NCBI GenBank assembly: GCA_021463165.1
Contig: JAJTWY010000013.1
Span: 1 to 64,000, forward strand
Reading direction: 5' to 3'
Origin: Pyrinomonadaceae bacterium
GTDB lineage: Bacteria > Acidobacteriota > Blastocatellia > Pyrinomonadales > Pyrinomonadaceae
Length of the DNA: 64,000 nt
Part shown: positions 46,181 to 55,762 of the stretch, one piece after another
How positions within the stretch are numbered: the first letter of the stretch is position 1
Layout: every line of letters begins with the position of its first letter
Program-made: the position numbers and the translations under genes
Notes under the pieces: generated by a model
What the model was told of the DNA's origin: nothing
The model's input: only the letters and a program-made list of their open reading frames with translations
The model's database searches: none

Positions 46181-47875
46181 ATGAGATCAAAGCTTCTTGC
46201 GCTTTCGTTTGCGGCGATTTGTACGCTTTTCAGCGTCGCCGCATCAGGACAGAGTTACGCGATCACGAATGCAAGGATCGTCACGGTTTCGGGGGCGACC
46301 ATCGAGAAGGGAACGGTCGTCGTTCGAAACGGGTTGATCGCTGCCGTCGGTGCGAATGTTACGGCGCCGCCGGATGCGACGGTGCTCAACGCCGGAGGGG
46401 CGACAGTCTATCCCGGATTCATTGACACGGCCACCAACCTGGGCGTTCCGGCGGCGGCTGCCGGAACCGGGGGCGGAGGACCGGGTGGCGGAGGCGGCGG
46501 ACAGGCTGCTGCCGCGGCAGCCGCAGCTGCTGCCCAAAATACCTCGAATTCGAACTATCCGGCCGGCCTTCGGCCGGAGGTTACCGTGTCGGAGATAATA
46601 CGAGCCGGTGACGCTCAGTTCGAATCGAACCGTAACGCCGGATTTACAACAGCCGTTACCATGGGGCGTACCGGAATTTTTCCGGGACAGTCTGCGGTGA
46701 TCGATCTCGCTGGTGATTCCGTTTCGGCGATGATATTGAAGGATCCCTTCGCGCATCATATATCATTCGCTACTATTCCCGGAACATATCCCGGATCGCT
46801 CCTGGGTACGTTTTCCGCACTGCGGCAGATATTTAACGACGCGAAGCGGCTGCAGGATATGCAGAAGGCATACGCCGCCGACCCGCGTGGAATGCCGCGC
46901 CCGGGTTCGGACCGATCGCTCGAGGCCCTATTTCCTGCGATCAACCGGCAGATGCCAGTGGTTTTCAACGCGAATCGTGCGCTCGAGATCAACCGGGCTC
47001 TCGACCTGATCAAAGAATACAACCTCGTAGGCGTCATCGCGGGAGGCCAGGAGGCGTGGAAGCTGAGTGAGCGCTTGAAGGCCCAGAACGTGCCTGTGCT
47101 GGTATCGCTGAATTTCCCGAGGCGCACCGCGGCTGCTTCGCCGGACGCGGACCCAGAATCGCTCGATATACTTCGCTTTCGTGCCGAGACACCAAAGGGC
47201 CCGGGCCGTCTGGCGCAGGCTGGGGTGAAGTTCGCCTTTAGTTCCGGCGGGGCAACATCGATGGCGGACTTTTTTACGAACGCAGGCAAGGCAGTTGAGA
47301 ATGGCCTGTCTCGCGACGCGGCGATCCGGGCAATGACGCTCGGGGCGGCCGAGATCCTCGGCCTGAGCGACCGCATCGGGTCGATCGAAACAGGGAAGAT
47401 AGCAAATCTAGTTGTGATAAAGGGCGATCTCTTCGGCCGCGACAAGTTTGCGTCCCACGTATTCGTCGATGGAAAACTCTTCGAGCAGCGTGAACCGACG
47501 AGAGCCGGGCCGGGCGGCCGCGGCCCCGGTGGTGCAGGCCCGGGGCCTGGAGCAGCGACCGCCTCAAATTTGGGCGGCACCTATTCGATAACCATTGATG
47601 TTCCCGGCCAGCCGCTCCCGGCTACGCTGAATCTTCAACAGCAAGGTACTGCGATGACCGGAACGATGGTTTCGCAGCTCGGCACGTCGCCGATCACCAA
47701 TGGGCGGGCCACGGCAAACGGGTTTAGCTTCACAACCACTGTTCAATTTGGCGGTGCTTCGATCGATATAACGGTGCAGGGAACCGTCAACGGTTCGAGC
47801 ATCAGCGGTACGGTCGATTCGCCCCAGGGCAACGTCTCGTTTTCAGGTACCAGGAACCCCAGCTTTTCAGAATAA
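46181..47875 (+). CDS. Secreted amidohydrolase-family protein lacking HxH, with C-terminal beta domain
   Basis: Signal peptide at residues 1-24 (LLALSFAAICTLFSVAASG). Amidohydrolase-like frame: IEKGTVVVRNGLIAAVGANV and PGFIDTATN, where active homologues have PGxIDxHxH; the two metal-binding His are missing. The end has GSIETGKIANLVVIKGDLF. A Gly/Ala/Pro linker leads to a beta-rich C-terminal domain of about 110 residues (GTYSITIDVPGQPLPATLNL) that resembles the 55852 protein. First of three tandem genes. Start at 46181 preferred to a TTG at 46169. Confidence 0.75.
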   Translation: MRSKLLALSFAAICTLFSVAASGQSYAITNARIVTVSGATIEKGTVVVRNGLIAAVGANVTAPPDATVLNAGGATVYPGFIDTATNLGVPAAAAGTGGGGPGGGGGGQAAAAAAAAAAQNTSNSNYPAGLRPEVTVSEIIRAGDAQFESNRNAGFTTAVTMGRTGIFPGQSAVIDLAGDSVSAMILKDPFAHHISFATIPGTYPGSLLGTFSALRQIFNDAKRLQDMQKAYAADPRGMPRPGSDRSLEALFPAINRQMPVVFNANRALEINRALDLIKEYNLVGVIAGGQEAWKLSERLKAQNVPVLVSLNFPRRTAAASPDADPESLDILRFRAETPKGPGRLAQAGVKFAFSSGGATSMADFFTNAGKAVENGLSRDAAIRAMTLGAAEILGLSDRIGSIETGKIANLVVIKGDLFGRDKFASHVFVDGKLFEQREPTRAGPGGRGPGGAGPGPGAATASNLGGTYSITIDVPGQPLPATLNLQQQGTAMTGTMVSQLGTSPITNGRATANGFSFTTTVQFGGASIDITVQGTVNGSSISGTVDSPQGNVSFSGTRNPSFSE

Positions 47876-47889
47876 ACAGGAATAAAGAG

Positions 47890-49287
47890 ATGAGGAAGAC
47901 ACTAGTTTTTCTAACAATAGTTTCGTTGCTGACGATCTCGCCCGTCCTTGTCATAGGCCAGTCGAAGGGCGATCTGCTGATTAAAAATGCCACGGTGATG
48001 ACGGCTTCGAAGGGAACGCTGGAGGCGACCGACGTGCTTGTTGAGAATGGCAAGATCACCCGCATTGGTAAAGGCCTGACGGCCGGCTCAGGCGTTCGGA
48101 CGATCGATGCGACGGGGAAGTATGTGACGCCCGGGATCATCGACGCCCATTCGCATGCGATGGTCTCAGCAATAAATGAAGGATCGGTCGCCGTATCGTC
48201 GATGACGCGTATCGCCGATATGCTCAACCCGACTGACATCGGGATCTATCGGGCATTGGCGGGCGGCGTGACGGGCGCATTGCTGCTGCACGGTTCTGCA
48301 AACCCGATCGGTGGCCAAAGCTCGACGGTCAAATTCAAATTCGGGCGGCCCGTAAGCGAGTTTCCGATACAGGGAGCTCCGCCCGGCATCAAATTCGCTC
48401 TCGGTGAGAATGTGAAGCGTTCGAATTTTACCCCGCAGCCCGGACAAACCGCTCGCTATCCGCGAACCCGTATGGGAACAATGGAAGTTATCCGCGACGC
48501 CTTTGTGCGGGCTCGCGAATACAAGCAGGCCTGGGAAGATTTTCGTGCGAAGAAGACCCGGGTTCAGCCGCGTATCGATGAGGAGTTGCAGCCACTCGTC
48601 GAGGTTCTAGAGGGTAAGCGTCTCGTCCATTGTCACGGTTACCGCTCGGATGAGCACCTGAATCTTCTTCGGATGGCTGAAGAGTTCGGTTTCAAGATCG
48701 GTACGCTTCAGCACGGCCTTGAGGCATATAAGATCGCTCCGGAAGTTGCGAAACACGGGGCGGGCGTATCGATTTTTGCCGATAGCTGGAGCTATAAGCT
48801 CGAAGCCTATGATTCCATCCCGTACAACGGTTATATCCTCTGGAAGAACGGCATCACGGTTTCGATCAATTCGGATTCGGGTGAGAGGATCCGAAGGCTG
48901 AATATCGATGCAGCTAAGATGATGAAATACGGTGGTGTTCCCGAGCAGGACGCGTTGCGTATGATAACGCTCAATCCGGCGATCCAGCTTGGCATTGCCA
49001 ACCGGACGGGTTCGATCGATGTGGGCAAGGATGGTGATATCACGATCTGGTCCGGCCATCCTTTCAGCGCTCTTTCGCTGGCTGAGATGACGATCATTGA
49101 AGGCGACGTGTATTTTGACCGGGCAAAGGACAGAACCATGCGTGCTGAACTCGCAAAAGAAAAAGCAGATCTCGAAAAGCTGGATATGAACCGGGCTCCC
49201 GGAACGGGCGGAACGCCTCCGCGTGTTCCTTCGGAGCGGAATAGCGGCGACTATCACGATAACGAGGACGGAGGAAACGAACGATGA
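47890..49287 (+). CDS. Secreted amidohydrolase with intact HxH
   Basis: 465 residues. Signal peptide (TLVFLTIVSLLTISPVLVIG). The metal-binding motif PGIIDAHSHAMV is present, as are HCHGYRSDEHL and TLQHGLEAYKI and SINSDSGERIRRL, which supply further ligands in this superfamily. It is the only one of the three tandem genes with the full metal site, so it is likely the catalytic member. A 4-nt overlap with the next gene implies coupling. Substrate unknown. Confidence 0.85.
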   Translation: MRKTLVFLTIVSLLTISPVLVIGQSKGDLLIKNATVMTASKGTLEATDVLVENGKITRIGKGLTAGSGVRTIDATGKYVTPGIIDAHSHAMVSAINEGSVAVSSMTRIADMLNPTDIGIYRALAGGVTGALLLHGSANPIGGQSSTVKFKFGRPVSEFPIQGAPPGIKFALGENVKRSNFTPQPGQTARYPRTRMGTMEVIRDAFVRAREYKQAWEDFRAKKTRVQPRIDEELQPLVEVLEGKRLVHCHGYRSDEHLNLLRMAEEFGFKIGTLQHGLEAYKIAPEVAKHGAGVSIFADSWSYKLEAYDSIPYNGYILWKNGITVSINSDSGERIRRLNIDAAKMMKYGGVPEQDALRMITLNPAIQLGIANRTGSIDVGKDGDITIWSGHPFSALSLAEMTIIEGDVYFDRAKDRTMRAELAKEKADLEKLDMNRAPGTGGTPPRVPSERNSGDYHDNEDGGNER

Positions 49288-50660
49288 GAGGAGTAACAAA
49301 AGGTATGATCGCGAAGTTTCTTTCCCTGGTTGTCGCTGCATCGGTAGGTGCACTCGCGGTATCAGCACAAAGTGACGGGTCACAGCAGAATAAGACCGGC
49401 CGGGCCGGTACTTTTGCGATCGTTGGGGCTAGGGTGGTAACGGTTTCAGGGGCGGTCATCGAGAATGGCACTGTCGTCATCCAAAACGGAAAGATCACGG
49501 CCGTCGGCGCCGGTGCGGCGATACCGTCGGGGGCTGAGCGCATCGATGGCAAGGGGCTGCAGGTATTTCCCGGCATGATCGACGCGGCCACTAACATGGG
49601 GCTGGCCGAGATCGGCCAAGGGGCGAACGCTACCATGGACGTGCAGGAAGTAGGCACGATGAATGCTAACGCCAAAGCGATCGTCGGTATTAATCCGCAT
49701 TCGTCACATATCAACGTAACACGCGTCAATGGTATTACGTCGGTGCTTTCCCGCCCACAAGGCGGTTTGATATCCGGCCAGGCCGCCTTCATCAACCTCA
49801 ATGGTTCGACGCAGGCTGAAATGGCCGTTGTTCCGGTTCACAGCCTTGTTATCAACTTTCCCCGTGTTGCAGGCGGCGGGGGCGGGTTCGGTGGCGGCGG
49901 CGGTTTTGGCGGCGGCGGTGGTGGCCAGGGAGCCGATTTTAACGAACTTATTCGCCGGCGTGATGCCGCAGTTGAAGACCTGAAAAAAATGTTTCGCGAG
50001 GTCGAGGCCTACGCAAAGATGGTCGAGGCTTACGCTAAGGACAAGAGTTCGCCGACACCGACAACTTCGCTGCGGTTTGATGCGATGATCCCATACGTCC
50101 GTGGCCAGAGGCCGATCTTGTTCACGGTCGAACGTGAAAGGGACGTTCGGGCTGTCGCGAGGTTCGTTGCGGACACGAAGGTCAAAGGCATCATCGTGGG
50201 CGGGCAGGAGGCCTGGAAGGCGGCGGATGTGCTGAAACAGAACAACATTGCGGTTATCTACACTAATATCTACACCCTTCCGGTCCAGCAGGACGATCCG
50301 TACGATTATCTTTACGAAGCGCCCTCGCTGCTTCAGAAGGCAGGTGTCAAGTTTGCGGTCTCGACCGGAAATGCCGGCGAGGAGGCCCGAGATCTGCCCT
50401 ATCACGCTGGAATTGCCGGGGCGTACGGCCTCGGCAGAGATGAGGCACTGAAGTCTGTGACGCTTTATCCGGCTCAGATCCTGGGTGTCGATGACCAACT
50501 CGGATCGATCGAGGTCGGCAAGATGGCAAACGTCGTAGTGGCTGACGGCGATATTCTCGATCCGCGGACGAACATAAAGCATATGTTCATCGGCGGCCGC
50601 AAGATCCCGCTAACAAGCCGGCACACGGAATTGTTCGATAGCTTCAAGGACAGAAAATAG
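49284..50660 (+). CDS. Secreted amidohydrolase-family protein lacking HxH
   Basis: 458 residues with a signal peptide (FLSLVVAASVGALAVSA). The metal motif is PGMIDAATNMGLAEI, again without HxH. A glycine-rich stretch (GGGGGFGGGGGFGGGGGG) lies near residues 197-214. The C-terminal end, LGSIEVGKMANVVVADGDIL, is typical for the fold. Overlaps the previous gene at ATGA. It may be a pseudoenzyme partner. Confidence 0.8.
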   Translation: MRGVTKGMIAKFLSLVVAASVGALAVSAQSDGSQQNKTGRAGTFAIVGARVVTVSGAVIENGTVVIQNGKITAVGAGAAIPSGAERIDGKGLQVFPGMIDAATNMGLAEIGQGANATMDVQEVGTMNANAKAIVGINPHSSHINVTRVNGITSVLSRPQGGLISGQAAFINLNGSTQAEMAVVPVHSLVINFPRVAGGGGGFGGGGGFGGGGGGQGADFNELIRRRDAAVEDLKKMFREVEAYAKMVEAYAKDKSSPTPTTSLRFDAMIPYVRGQRPILFTVERERDVRAVARFVADTKVKGIIVGGQEAWKAADVLKQNNIAVIYTNIYTLPVQQDDPYDYLYEAPSLLQKAGVKFAVSTGNAGEEARDLPYHAGIAGAYGLGRDEALKSVTLYPAQILGVDDQLGSIEVGKMANVVVADGDILDPRTNIKHMFIGGRKIPLTSRHTELFDSFKDRK

Positions 50661-50683
50661 CTGGAACAAGTTTAATTCCATGG

Positions 50684-50725
50684 GGACTTATTGGACGATC
50701 CTGTCCGATAGGTCCTATTTCTTTT
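50684..50725 (+). terminator. 13-bp terminator after the amidohydrolase operon
   Basis: GGACTTATTGGAC at 50684-50696 pairs with GTCCGATAGGTCC at 50703-50715 in all 13 positions, two of them G-U, loop GATCCT, followed by TATTTCTTTT. The stem overlaps the end of the convergent msrB. The arm word ATAGGTCCTAT also relates it to the GGACCTATAG spacers. Confidence 0.8.
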
Positions 50726-51167
50726 GAGGGATCGTCTCGCCATTTTCAAAGAATTCGAGCGAGGCCGAGTTGAGACAATAGCGAAGCCCGGTCGGCGGCG
50801 GGCCGTCAGGAAAAACGTGGCCCTGGTGCCCACCGCATCGCGCACACCTTATTTCAATACGGCGCATTCCGTAGCTGTTATCTTCGATATTGACCAGATG
50901 GTCTTTATCGAACGGCCGATAGAATGATGGCCAACCGGTGCCGGAATTGAACTTATGACTCGAACTGAAGAGTGGCAGGCCACACAGGCGGCAGGCGTAA
51001 GTGCCTTCGAGTTTATTGTCGAGGAGCGTTCCGCAGAATGCCGGCTCAGTTCCGTGATTCATGAGGATCCGGTATTCCTCTTCATTTAGAGCTTCCGCAA
51101 GTCGTTCAACGGTTGCCTGGTCGAGTTCCGATATCTCGTAACCGGAATCTGATAATGTTCTTTTCAT
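50715..51167 (-). CDS. msrB: Peptide methionine-R-sulfoxide reductase
   Basis: Repairs methionine-R-sulfoxide in proteins. Zinc pairs CRLCG and [18 protein letters not shown] and the catalytic [11 protein letters not shown] (catalytic Cys) are intact. Start at Met 51167, with a Met three codons further upstream (51176) also possible. About 150 residues, normal for the zinc form. Confidence 0.94.
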   Translation of the reverse strand: MKRTLSDSGYEISELDQATVERLAEALNEEEYRILMNHGTEPAFCGTLLDNKLEGTYACRLCGLPLFSSSHKFNSGTGWPSFYRPFDKDHLVNIEDNSYGMRRIEIRCARCGGHQGHVFPDGPPPTGLRYCLNSASLEFFENGETIPQKK

Positions 51168-51249
51168 GTCGATCAATGCTCCGATCCGGCATTAATATTC
51201 CATTGTGCTCGATCAGGCACAGTTTTGCTCGGCGGGCTTGACGGGCCGC

Positions 51250-52281
51250 CTATTCTGTCGATTCTGACCCAAAGACCTTTTTCTCGAGCTTCCTAAGTCG
51301 AGAGGCCATTTCTCCCAACTTCCTGAACGCTGCTGTTGACCGCAGCCACTCGCGGTTGTCAAAGGCGGGGATGCCGGAGATCACTTTACCGGGTTCTACG
51401 TCGTGCGAAGTCGCTGATTTTGCCGTGATCACAACATCGTCCCCGACCTTCAAGTGGCCGGCGATACCAACCTGGCCGGTGAGGATCACCCGTTTCCCTA
51501 TGTTCGAACTGCCGGCGAGTCCGGTTTGTGAGCAGATCAGCGCGTCTTCATCGATCGTGCACGAATGGCCGATCTGGACCAGGTTATCGATCTTGACGCC
51601 TCGTTTTATACGAGTTTCTCCGACAGATGCGCAGTCGATCGCCGTGTTCGCCCCGATCTCGACATCGTCCTCGATCACGACCCGGCCCGTCTGCGGGATC
51701 TTTAGCCAGCGGCGATTCTCATCCTTTGCGTAGCCGAAACCATCCGACCCGATCGTCGTATTGTTGTGAACAATGCAGTTGTGCCCTATCTCGCAGTTCT
51801 CGCGGATCGAAACTCCTGAGTGGATGGTCGAGTTTTCGCCGATCGAAACACCTGGATAAACCGTGACATTAGGCATCAGTCGGACGCCTGAAGCAATATG
51901 GCAGTTTGCACCTATAACAACATTTGCGTGGATCTCCACGTTCGCGTCAACCTCTGCGGTCTCGTCGATAACGGCAGTCGGATGTATCTGAGGCTCGATC
52001 GCCGGTTCCGGAAAGAAATGGCGCATAGCTCGCGTATAGGCGGCATACGGGTCGTTTGCCCGAAGGATCGCAATATCCGAGCGTTCGATCTCCACACCGT
52101 CCTTCAGATATATTGCCGATGCCTTTGTCTCAGCGATCTGAGGGGTATATTTGGGATTGGCGAGGAAGGTGATGTCGCCATCGCCCGCGATGTCGAGCCC
52201 TGCCGTCGAGGTTATATCAAGGTCCGGCGAGCCACGTTCGACGGTTGCCCCGGTCAGTTCCGCGAGAGTACCCAGTTTCAT
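51250..52281 (-). CDS. lpxD: UDP-3-O-acylglucosamine N-acyltransferase
   Basis: Third enzyme of lipid A biosynthesis; so the organism probably makes LPS. The 343-residue product has the N-terminal uridine-binding part and a left-handed beta-helix with many hexapeptide repeats (for example GANCHIASGVRLMPNV). The catalytic His lies in GQVGIAGHLKVGDDV. Length matches the family (341 in E. coli). Confidence 0.93.
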   Translation of the reverse strand: MKLGTLAELTGATVERGSPDLDITSTAGLDIAGDGDITFLANPKYTPQIAETKASAIYLKDGVEIERSDIAILRANDPYAAYTRAMRHFFPEPAIEPQIHPTAVIDETAEVDANVEIHANVVIGANCHIASGVRLMPNVTVYPGVSIGENSTIHSGVSIRENCEIGHNCIVHNNTTIGSDGFGYAKDENRRWLKIPQTGRVVIEDDVEIGANTAIDCASVGETRIKRGVKIDNLVQIGHSCTIDEDALICSQTGLAGSSNIGKRVILTGQVGIAGHLKVGDDVVITAKSATSHDVEPGKVISGIPAFDNREWLRSTAAFRKLGEMASRLRKLEKKVFGSESTE

Positions 52282-52474
52282 AAGAATGTCTCGATAACCT
52301 GTTCAGCGACGGGTAACACTATTCTTGCAGACAAACTTTACCTTCGCAAAGCCGATATCCGGGGCCCCATTTTTGAGAATTTGCCGACAAGGAGCGACTT
52401 GACAGCTAGTCTCGCACATGGCCGTACCGGCTGAGGTCAATGCGCGAGTGCGTGAGAATGACTCGCGAGGCCTG

Positions 52475-52990
52475 TCACTTACAGGGGATATCCAGTTCCG
52501 GTGAGGTTATCGGAACCGCCGTTACGGTCCAAGTGTCTCCGGCGGGTACGATCTTTGCGGCAAAGGTCGGTACACGGAGCAACGGATTTGGAATATCGTT
52601 ACGGGTCTCAACACCCACACGGGCCCAGTGAAAGCCATCGCACTGATAAAAAGTGATGTCAGTCGAAGTTCGTTTTTCCGCCAGGAGGAAATGATCGCGA
52701 ACCGTCAGTTCCATTGCCGCCGAAACGCGCACCTGGTCGCCGGCTTTCGGACGGTTAAGGTACCACAATCCTGCCCCGCCGATGGCGATCAGCACACAAA
52801 CAACGATCAGGGTTTTCAAATAGCTTCCGGAACTCTTCCTCGTTTCTTCGACCGTCTGAAAAAGCCGGTCCTTTTCGACGACTATCGGCCCTCTGTCGGC
52901 GCGGACCGAAGCTTGGGCAGTAGTTGTCGTCGAAGGCTGCGCGTTCGCAGGCTTTACCACTTCGTCCAAGAGTCCCTTCTGAAATTTCAT
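52475..52990 (-). CDS. Single-pass membrane protein of unknown function
   Basis: 171 residues. One membrane segment at about 57-76 (LKTLIVVCVLIAIGGAGLWYL) after a Thr/Ser-rich cytoplasmic region. The C-terminal 90 residues are beta-rich and contain two Cys (YQCDGFHW and DIPCK). No family was recognised. The frame ends 193 nt before lpxD's start and is on the same strand. Confidence 0.5.
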   Translation of the reverse strand: MKFQKGLLDEVVKPANAQPSTTTTAQASVRADRGPIVVEKDRLFQTVEETRKSSGSYLKTLIVVCVLIAIGGAGLWYLNRPKAGDQVRVSAAMELTVRDHFLLAEKRTSTDITFYQCDGFHWARVGVETRNDIPNPLLRVPTFAAKIVPAGDTWTVTAVPITSPELDIPCK

Positions 52991-53142
52991 GACCTTATGA
53001 CGAGGTATACCACTATAAAGGTTGCGCGAGCAAACAATTTCTCAAAAAAGTGACGCTGGAGCCCGGCGGCCAACGATCAATTTGGGAACCACCTTGGAAA
53101 AACCAGAACTAGACTCAGAATATCACGCCGCTGCAGCCGGCA

Positions 53143-53170
53143 TCGACAAAGACCGAAAAGGTTTTATAAT
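53143..53170 (+). promoter_or_regulatory. Candidate sigma-70 promoter of the K+ channel gene
   Basis: TCGACA at 53143-53148 and TATAAT at 53165-53170 are 16 nt apart, five and six matches of six. Transcription would begin near 53177, 31 nt before the ATG at 53208. Confidence 0.65.
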
Positions 53171-53207
53171 TTCGTTTTCGCCAACCTAATTTGATTCGGA
53201 GACACGT

Positions 53208-53585
53208 ATGGAAAAATACAAGAAGAGCATATCTCGAGCGACTGATACATTTCGCGAGATATTGCTGTATTACGTTGGGGTTATAGTTGCTTCGGCGTTG
53301 CTGTATTCATTTCTTGAAGACAAGCCGATCTTCGATTCGTTCTGGTGGGCTTGCGTTACGGGTTTGACCATCGGCTACGGTGATATGTATCCGGTCACGG
53401 TCGGAGGCAAGATAGTTGCGCTATTCCTGATGCACATCGTACCGCTGGTCATCATTCCGCTGATCGTTGCCCGGCTGCTGAGCAATATCATCGAGGATCA
53501 GAATGAGTTCAGCCACGATGAACAGGAAATAATGAAGAACGATATCCAGGCGATCAAACAAGCACTTGGAATCGATAAATCATAA
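53208..53585 (+). CDS. Minimal two-TM potassium channel
   Basis: 125 residues. TIGYGD at residues 54-59 is the K+ selectivity filter, between two membrane segments ([17 protein letters not shown] and [19 protein letters not shown]). A short cytoplasmic helix ends the protein; no RCK domain is present. It is the Ion_trans_2 type. With the KdpDE-like pair and APC permease it makes a third potassium-related gene in the window. Confidence 0.9.
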   Translation: MEKYKKSISRATDTFREILLYYVGVIVASALLYSFLEDKPIFDSFWWACVTGLTIGYGDMYPVTVGGKIVALFLMHIVPLVIIPLIVARLLSNIIEDQNEFSHDEQEIMKNDIQAIKQALGIDKS

Positions 53586-53599
53586 CGCCGCAATTGAAA

Positions 53600-53627
53600 A
53601 GGCCCCGAGCTTGAGAGCCCAGGGCCT
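53600..53627 (-). terminator. Terminator of the RRM gene
   Basis: Read on the minus strand, AGGCCC pairs with GGGCCT (with GCT/AGC inside) and is followed by TTTTC. It is 19 nt beyond the RRM gene stop codon. It also lies in the convergent gap after the K+ channel gene. Confidence 0.6.
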
Positions 53628-53645
53628 GTCATCTTGTCGCAATGG

Positions 53646-53987
53646 TTACCAGCCTCCGCCGCCGTATCCGCCGCGGCCACCGCCGCGATTGCCGCCGCCA
53701 CGATTGCCACCGCCATAGCCACCGCGGCCACCACCGCCGCTGCGTTCCTGCGGTTTGGCCTCATTCACCTTGAGCTGGCGGCCATCAACTTCCTTGCCGT
53801 TGAGCTGAGCGATCGCATTTTCACCATCGGCCTGGTTGGTCATCTCAACGAAGCCAAAGCCGCGTGACCGGCCAGTTTCACGATCTTCGATAACATTTGC
53901 CGATTCGACTGGGCCGATCTCGCCGAAGAGTTCGTTAAGGTCCTGATTGCTGGTGTTGAAGGATAGATTTCCTACGTATAGTTTCAT
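53646..53987 (-). CDS. RNA-binding protein, single RRM with Gly-rich tail
   Basis: 113 residues. RNP2 LYVGNLSF and RNP1 RSRGFGFVEM are typical. Residues from 83 on are a Gly/Arg/Tyr-rich tail with GGYGGGNRGGG repeats, like cyanobacterial and eukaryotic RNA-binding proteins often induced by cold. ATG 53987 has GGAAAGGA upstream. A long unannotated leader of about 310 nt lies upstream. Confidence 0.9.
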   Translation of the reverse strand: MKLYVGNLSFNTSNQDLNELFGEIGPVESANVIEDRETGRSRGFGFVEMTNQADGENAIAQLNGKEVDGRQLKVNEAKPQERSGGGGRGGYGGGNRGGGNRGGGRGGYGGGGW

Positions 53988-54300
53988 TTTGTTTTCCTTT
54001 CCTATTTGGGGCTACTGAGAAGTGACCTTAAGCGGACGTTTCTTCCATTTGAGAAAGGCCGGTTCAGGATACTCAAAAAATCTGAGAGCTACTTCTAACT
54101 TCTAACAAAGGGCCTGCTCTCAAACTTATCCAAAACCGTTTAAGACAAAGCGCGAGACCGCAAGGGTGTCGCGAGAGAAGGGTTGACACTTGAGACATTG
54201 ACAGCTTCGGCAACAAAAAGCAAGCAAAAGAGCTTGTCGATCGTCCGCATGCTTTGTGCAAGATCGAAATTTCATACAGAATCGTTTATGCTTATAGGTA
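53988..54300 (-). other. Gene-free interval between RRM and infA2
   Basis: This 313-nt gap is divergent: RRM on minus and infA2 on plus. It contains TTGACA twice (54183 and about 54196) and an imperfect hairpin CGCGA/TCGCG near 54153-54176. For infA2, TCGAAA 54264-54269 and TATGCT 54287-54292 are 17 nt apart, only nine bases before the ATG. A long 5' leader for the RRM transcript is possible, as in cold-shock genes, but is inference. Confidence 0.4.
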
Positions 54301-54519
54301 ATGAAGGAAGAACTAATAGAAATGGCTGGGGTCGTTGTTGACAAGCAGCCAAATGCGTATTTCAAAGTGCAGTTGAACGACAGCGATCATATGGTCCTTG
54401 CTACCATTTCCGGACGCATGCGGCGTAATAGGATCCGCATCCTGATGGGGGATCGCGTGGACGTCGAACTCTCGCCGTACGACCTGACCAAAGGCCGCAT
54501 CACCTACCGCCACAAATAG
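54301..54519 (+). CDS. infA: Second translation initiation factor IF-1
   Basis: 72 residues, about 60 % similar by eye to the operon copy: [38 protein letters not shown] and [18 protein letters not shown] are kept. No Shine-Dalgarno sequence is visible and a promoter-like pair ends nine bases before the ATG. Some bacteria carry extra IF-1 genes; their role is not settled. Confidence 0.9.
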   Translation: MKEELIEMAGVVVDKQPNAYFKVQLNDSDHMVLATISGRMRRNRIRILMGDRVDVELSPYDLTKGRITYRHK

Positions 54520-54598
54520 GGTCAGATCAGCCAGTTTTTCACCAGTATCGGACGGATACCGCATTTAGTAGTGACCGATGTAACACACCGGTGGTATC

Positions 54599-55762
54599 AT
54601 GTCGGATACTATGGGATCGTCAAATTTTTGCTCATATCCGCTTGCTTTCCTGATCGCTGTGCTGAGCACCGTCACTGTCGCGGCTCAGTCGCCATCCGTC
54701 GGCGATGAGGTTCGATACCAGTGTTTCTGCTTTGGTCAGGAATGGGTCAAAGCAACAGTCTTGAGCGTTGGCGGAGGGAACGTGCGCGTTCGCTTCGGCA
54801 ATCTGGACAGTCAGGTTGTAACGCTGCCGATCAATTCGCCGAAGCTTCGGATGAGTGGCACGACGTCGGAGTTTCGTGCGGATCCGATACAACAGGCCTT
54901 CAGTGCCGAGGCCGGACGGTTTCAAAAAGCGGTCGCTGTCTTCGCGCATTTTTACGACCCGCAGTTCAACTATGGCGGGGGTTATGTACGTGCTGAAGAA
55001 TGGCGACAGGCGATGACTGAACTGGCCGAGCTTGATTCGCTGTGCAAAACACGATTTCGCGGTGTCAAGAATTTCGAGGGTCCCACTTACATCAAGCTGG
55101 GAAGTATCGACTACCGTTTTGCCACCTGGTGTGAAGTCGCCGCAAGGCGTACCCAGATCGAGCCGATAGCCCGCGCCGGGATCGCGAAGACGCTTATTAA
55201 TCTCGGCTACACGGAAGAAAATCTCAACTTTGGTTTCAACGAGCCTGACAACCCCGTTCGTTGGGAGACCCAGGAATTGATCTGGCAGCGAGAAAAATGG
55301 CGGGCCGCAAAGCTCGCCTGGCTCAAGCCGAAGTATGCCGAGTACGGTGTGGCGGTACCGGCAGACGCTACTGCGGCTGCCGAAAAGCGAGCCGATCAAT
55401 TAAAGGAACTGGTGCTGGCAGGTGCCCCAAACCGCTCATACAAGCAGCCGCCGTATCGCGACGCCGCAGCTGAAGCGGTGGTGAAGGCGGCGTTTTTGAA
55501 GGAATATCCCGGCGTTCAGGTCGTCAAGATCGGTCTCGACTATCGAACCTGGGTCCAGCGCAAGAGCCTTGACTATATCGCTAGCGACGATATCTTTCGC
55601 TACTACAAGGTCAGCTATAATTCGTACAAACGTGGCACCGCCTTGCTGAAAATTCCGGGCCGCCCGTTCTGCCAGATGCACGATTGGGTCGTTGGATTGA
55701 GCGGAAAATCGATCGTGCCGGCCGGTGTCGGGGGAAGCGGAACGTTTATGCGGTGTGAGTAG
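54599..55762 (+). CDS. Secreted protein of unknown function with SH3/Tudor-like N-terminal domain
   Basis: 387 residues. Signal peptide at about 14-32 (FLIAVLSTVTVAAQ). Residues 33-85 (SVGDEVRYQCFCFGQEWVKAT, RVRFGNLDSQVVTLP) suggest a small barrel domain. The rest is helical with Trp-rich motifs (WETQELIWQREKWRAAKLAW). No family was recognised. An in-frame ATG at 54611 is an alternative start. Confidence 0.55.
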   Translation: MSDTMGSSNFCSYPLAFLIAVLSTVTVAAQSPSVGDEVRYQCFCFGQEWVKATVLSVGGGNVRVRFGNLDSQVVTLPINSPKLRMSGTTSEFRADPIQQAFSAEAGRFQKAVAVFAHFYDPQFNYGGGYVRAEEWRQAMTELAELDSLCKTRFRGVKNFEGPTYIKLGSIDYRFATWCEVAARRTQIEPIARAGIAKTLINLGYTEENLNFGFNEPDNPVRWETQELIWQREKWRAAKLAWLKPKYAEYGVAVPADATAAAEKRADQLKELVLAGAPNRSYKQPPYRDAAAEAVVKAAFLKEYPGVQVVKIGLDYRTWVQRKSLDYIASDDIFRYYKVSYNSYKRGTALLKIPGRPFCQMHDWVVGLSGKSIVPAGVGGSGTFMRCE

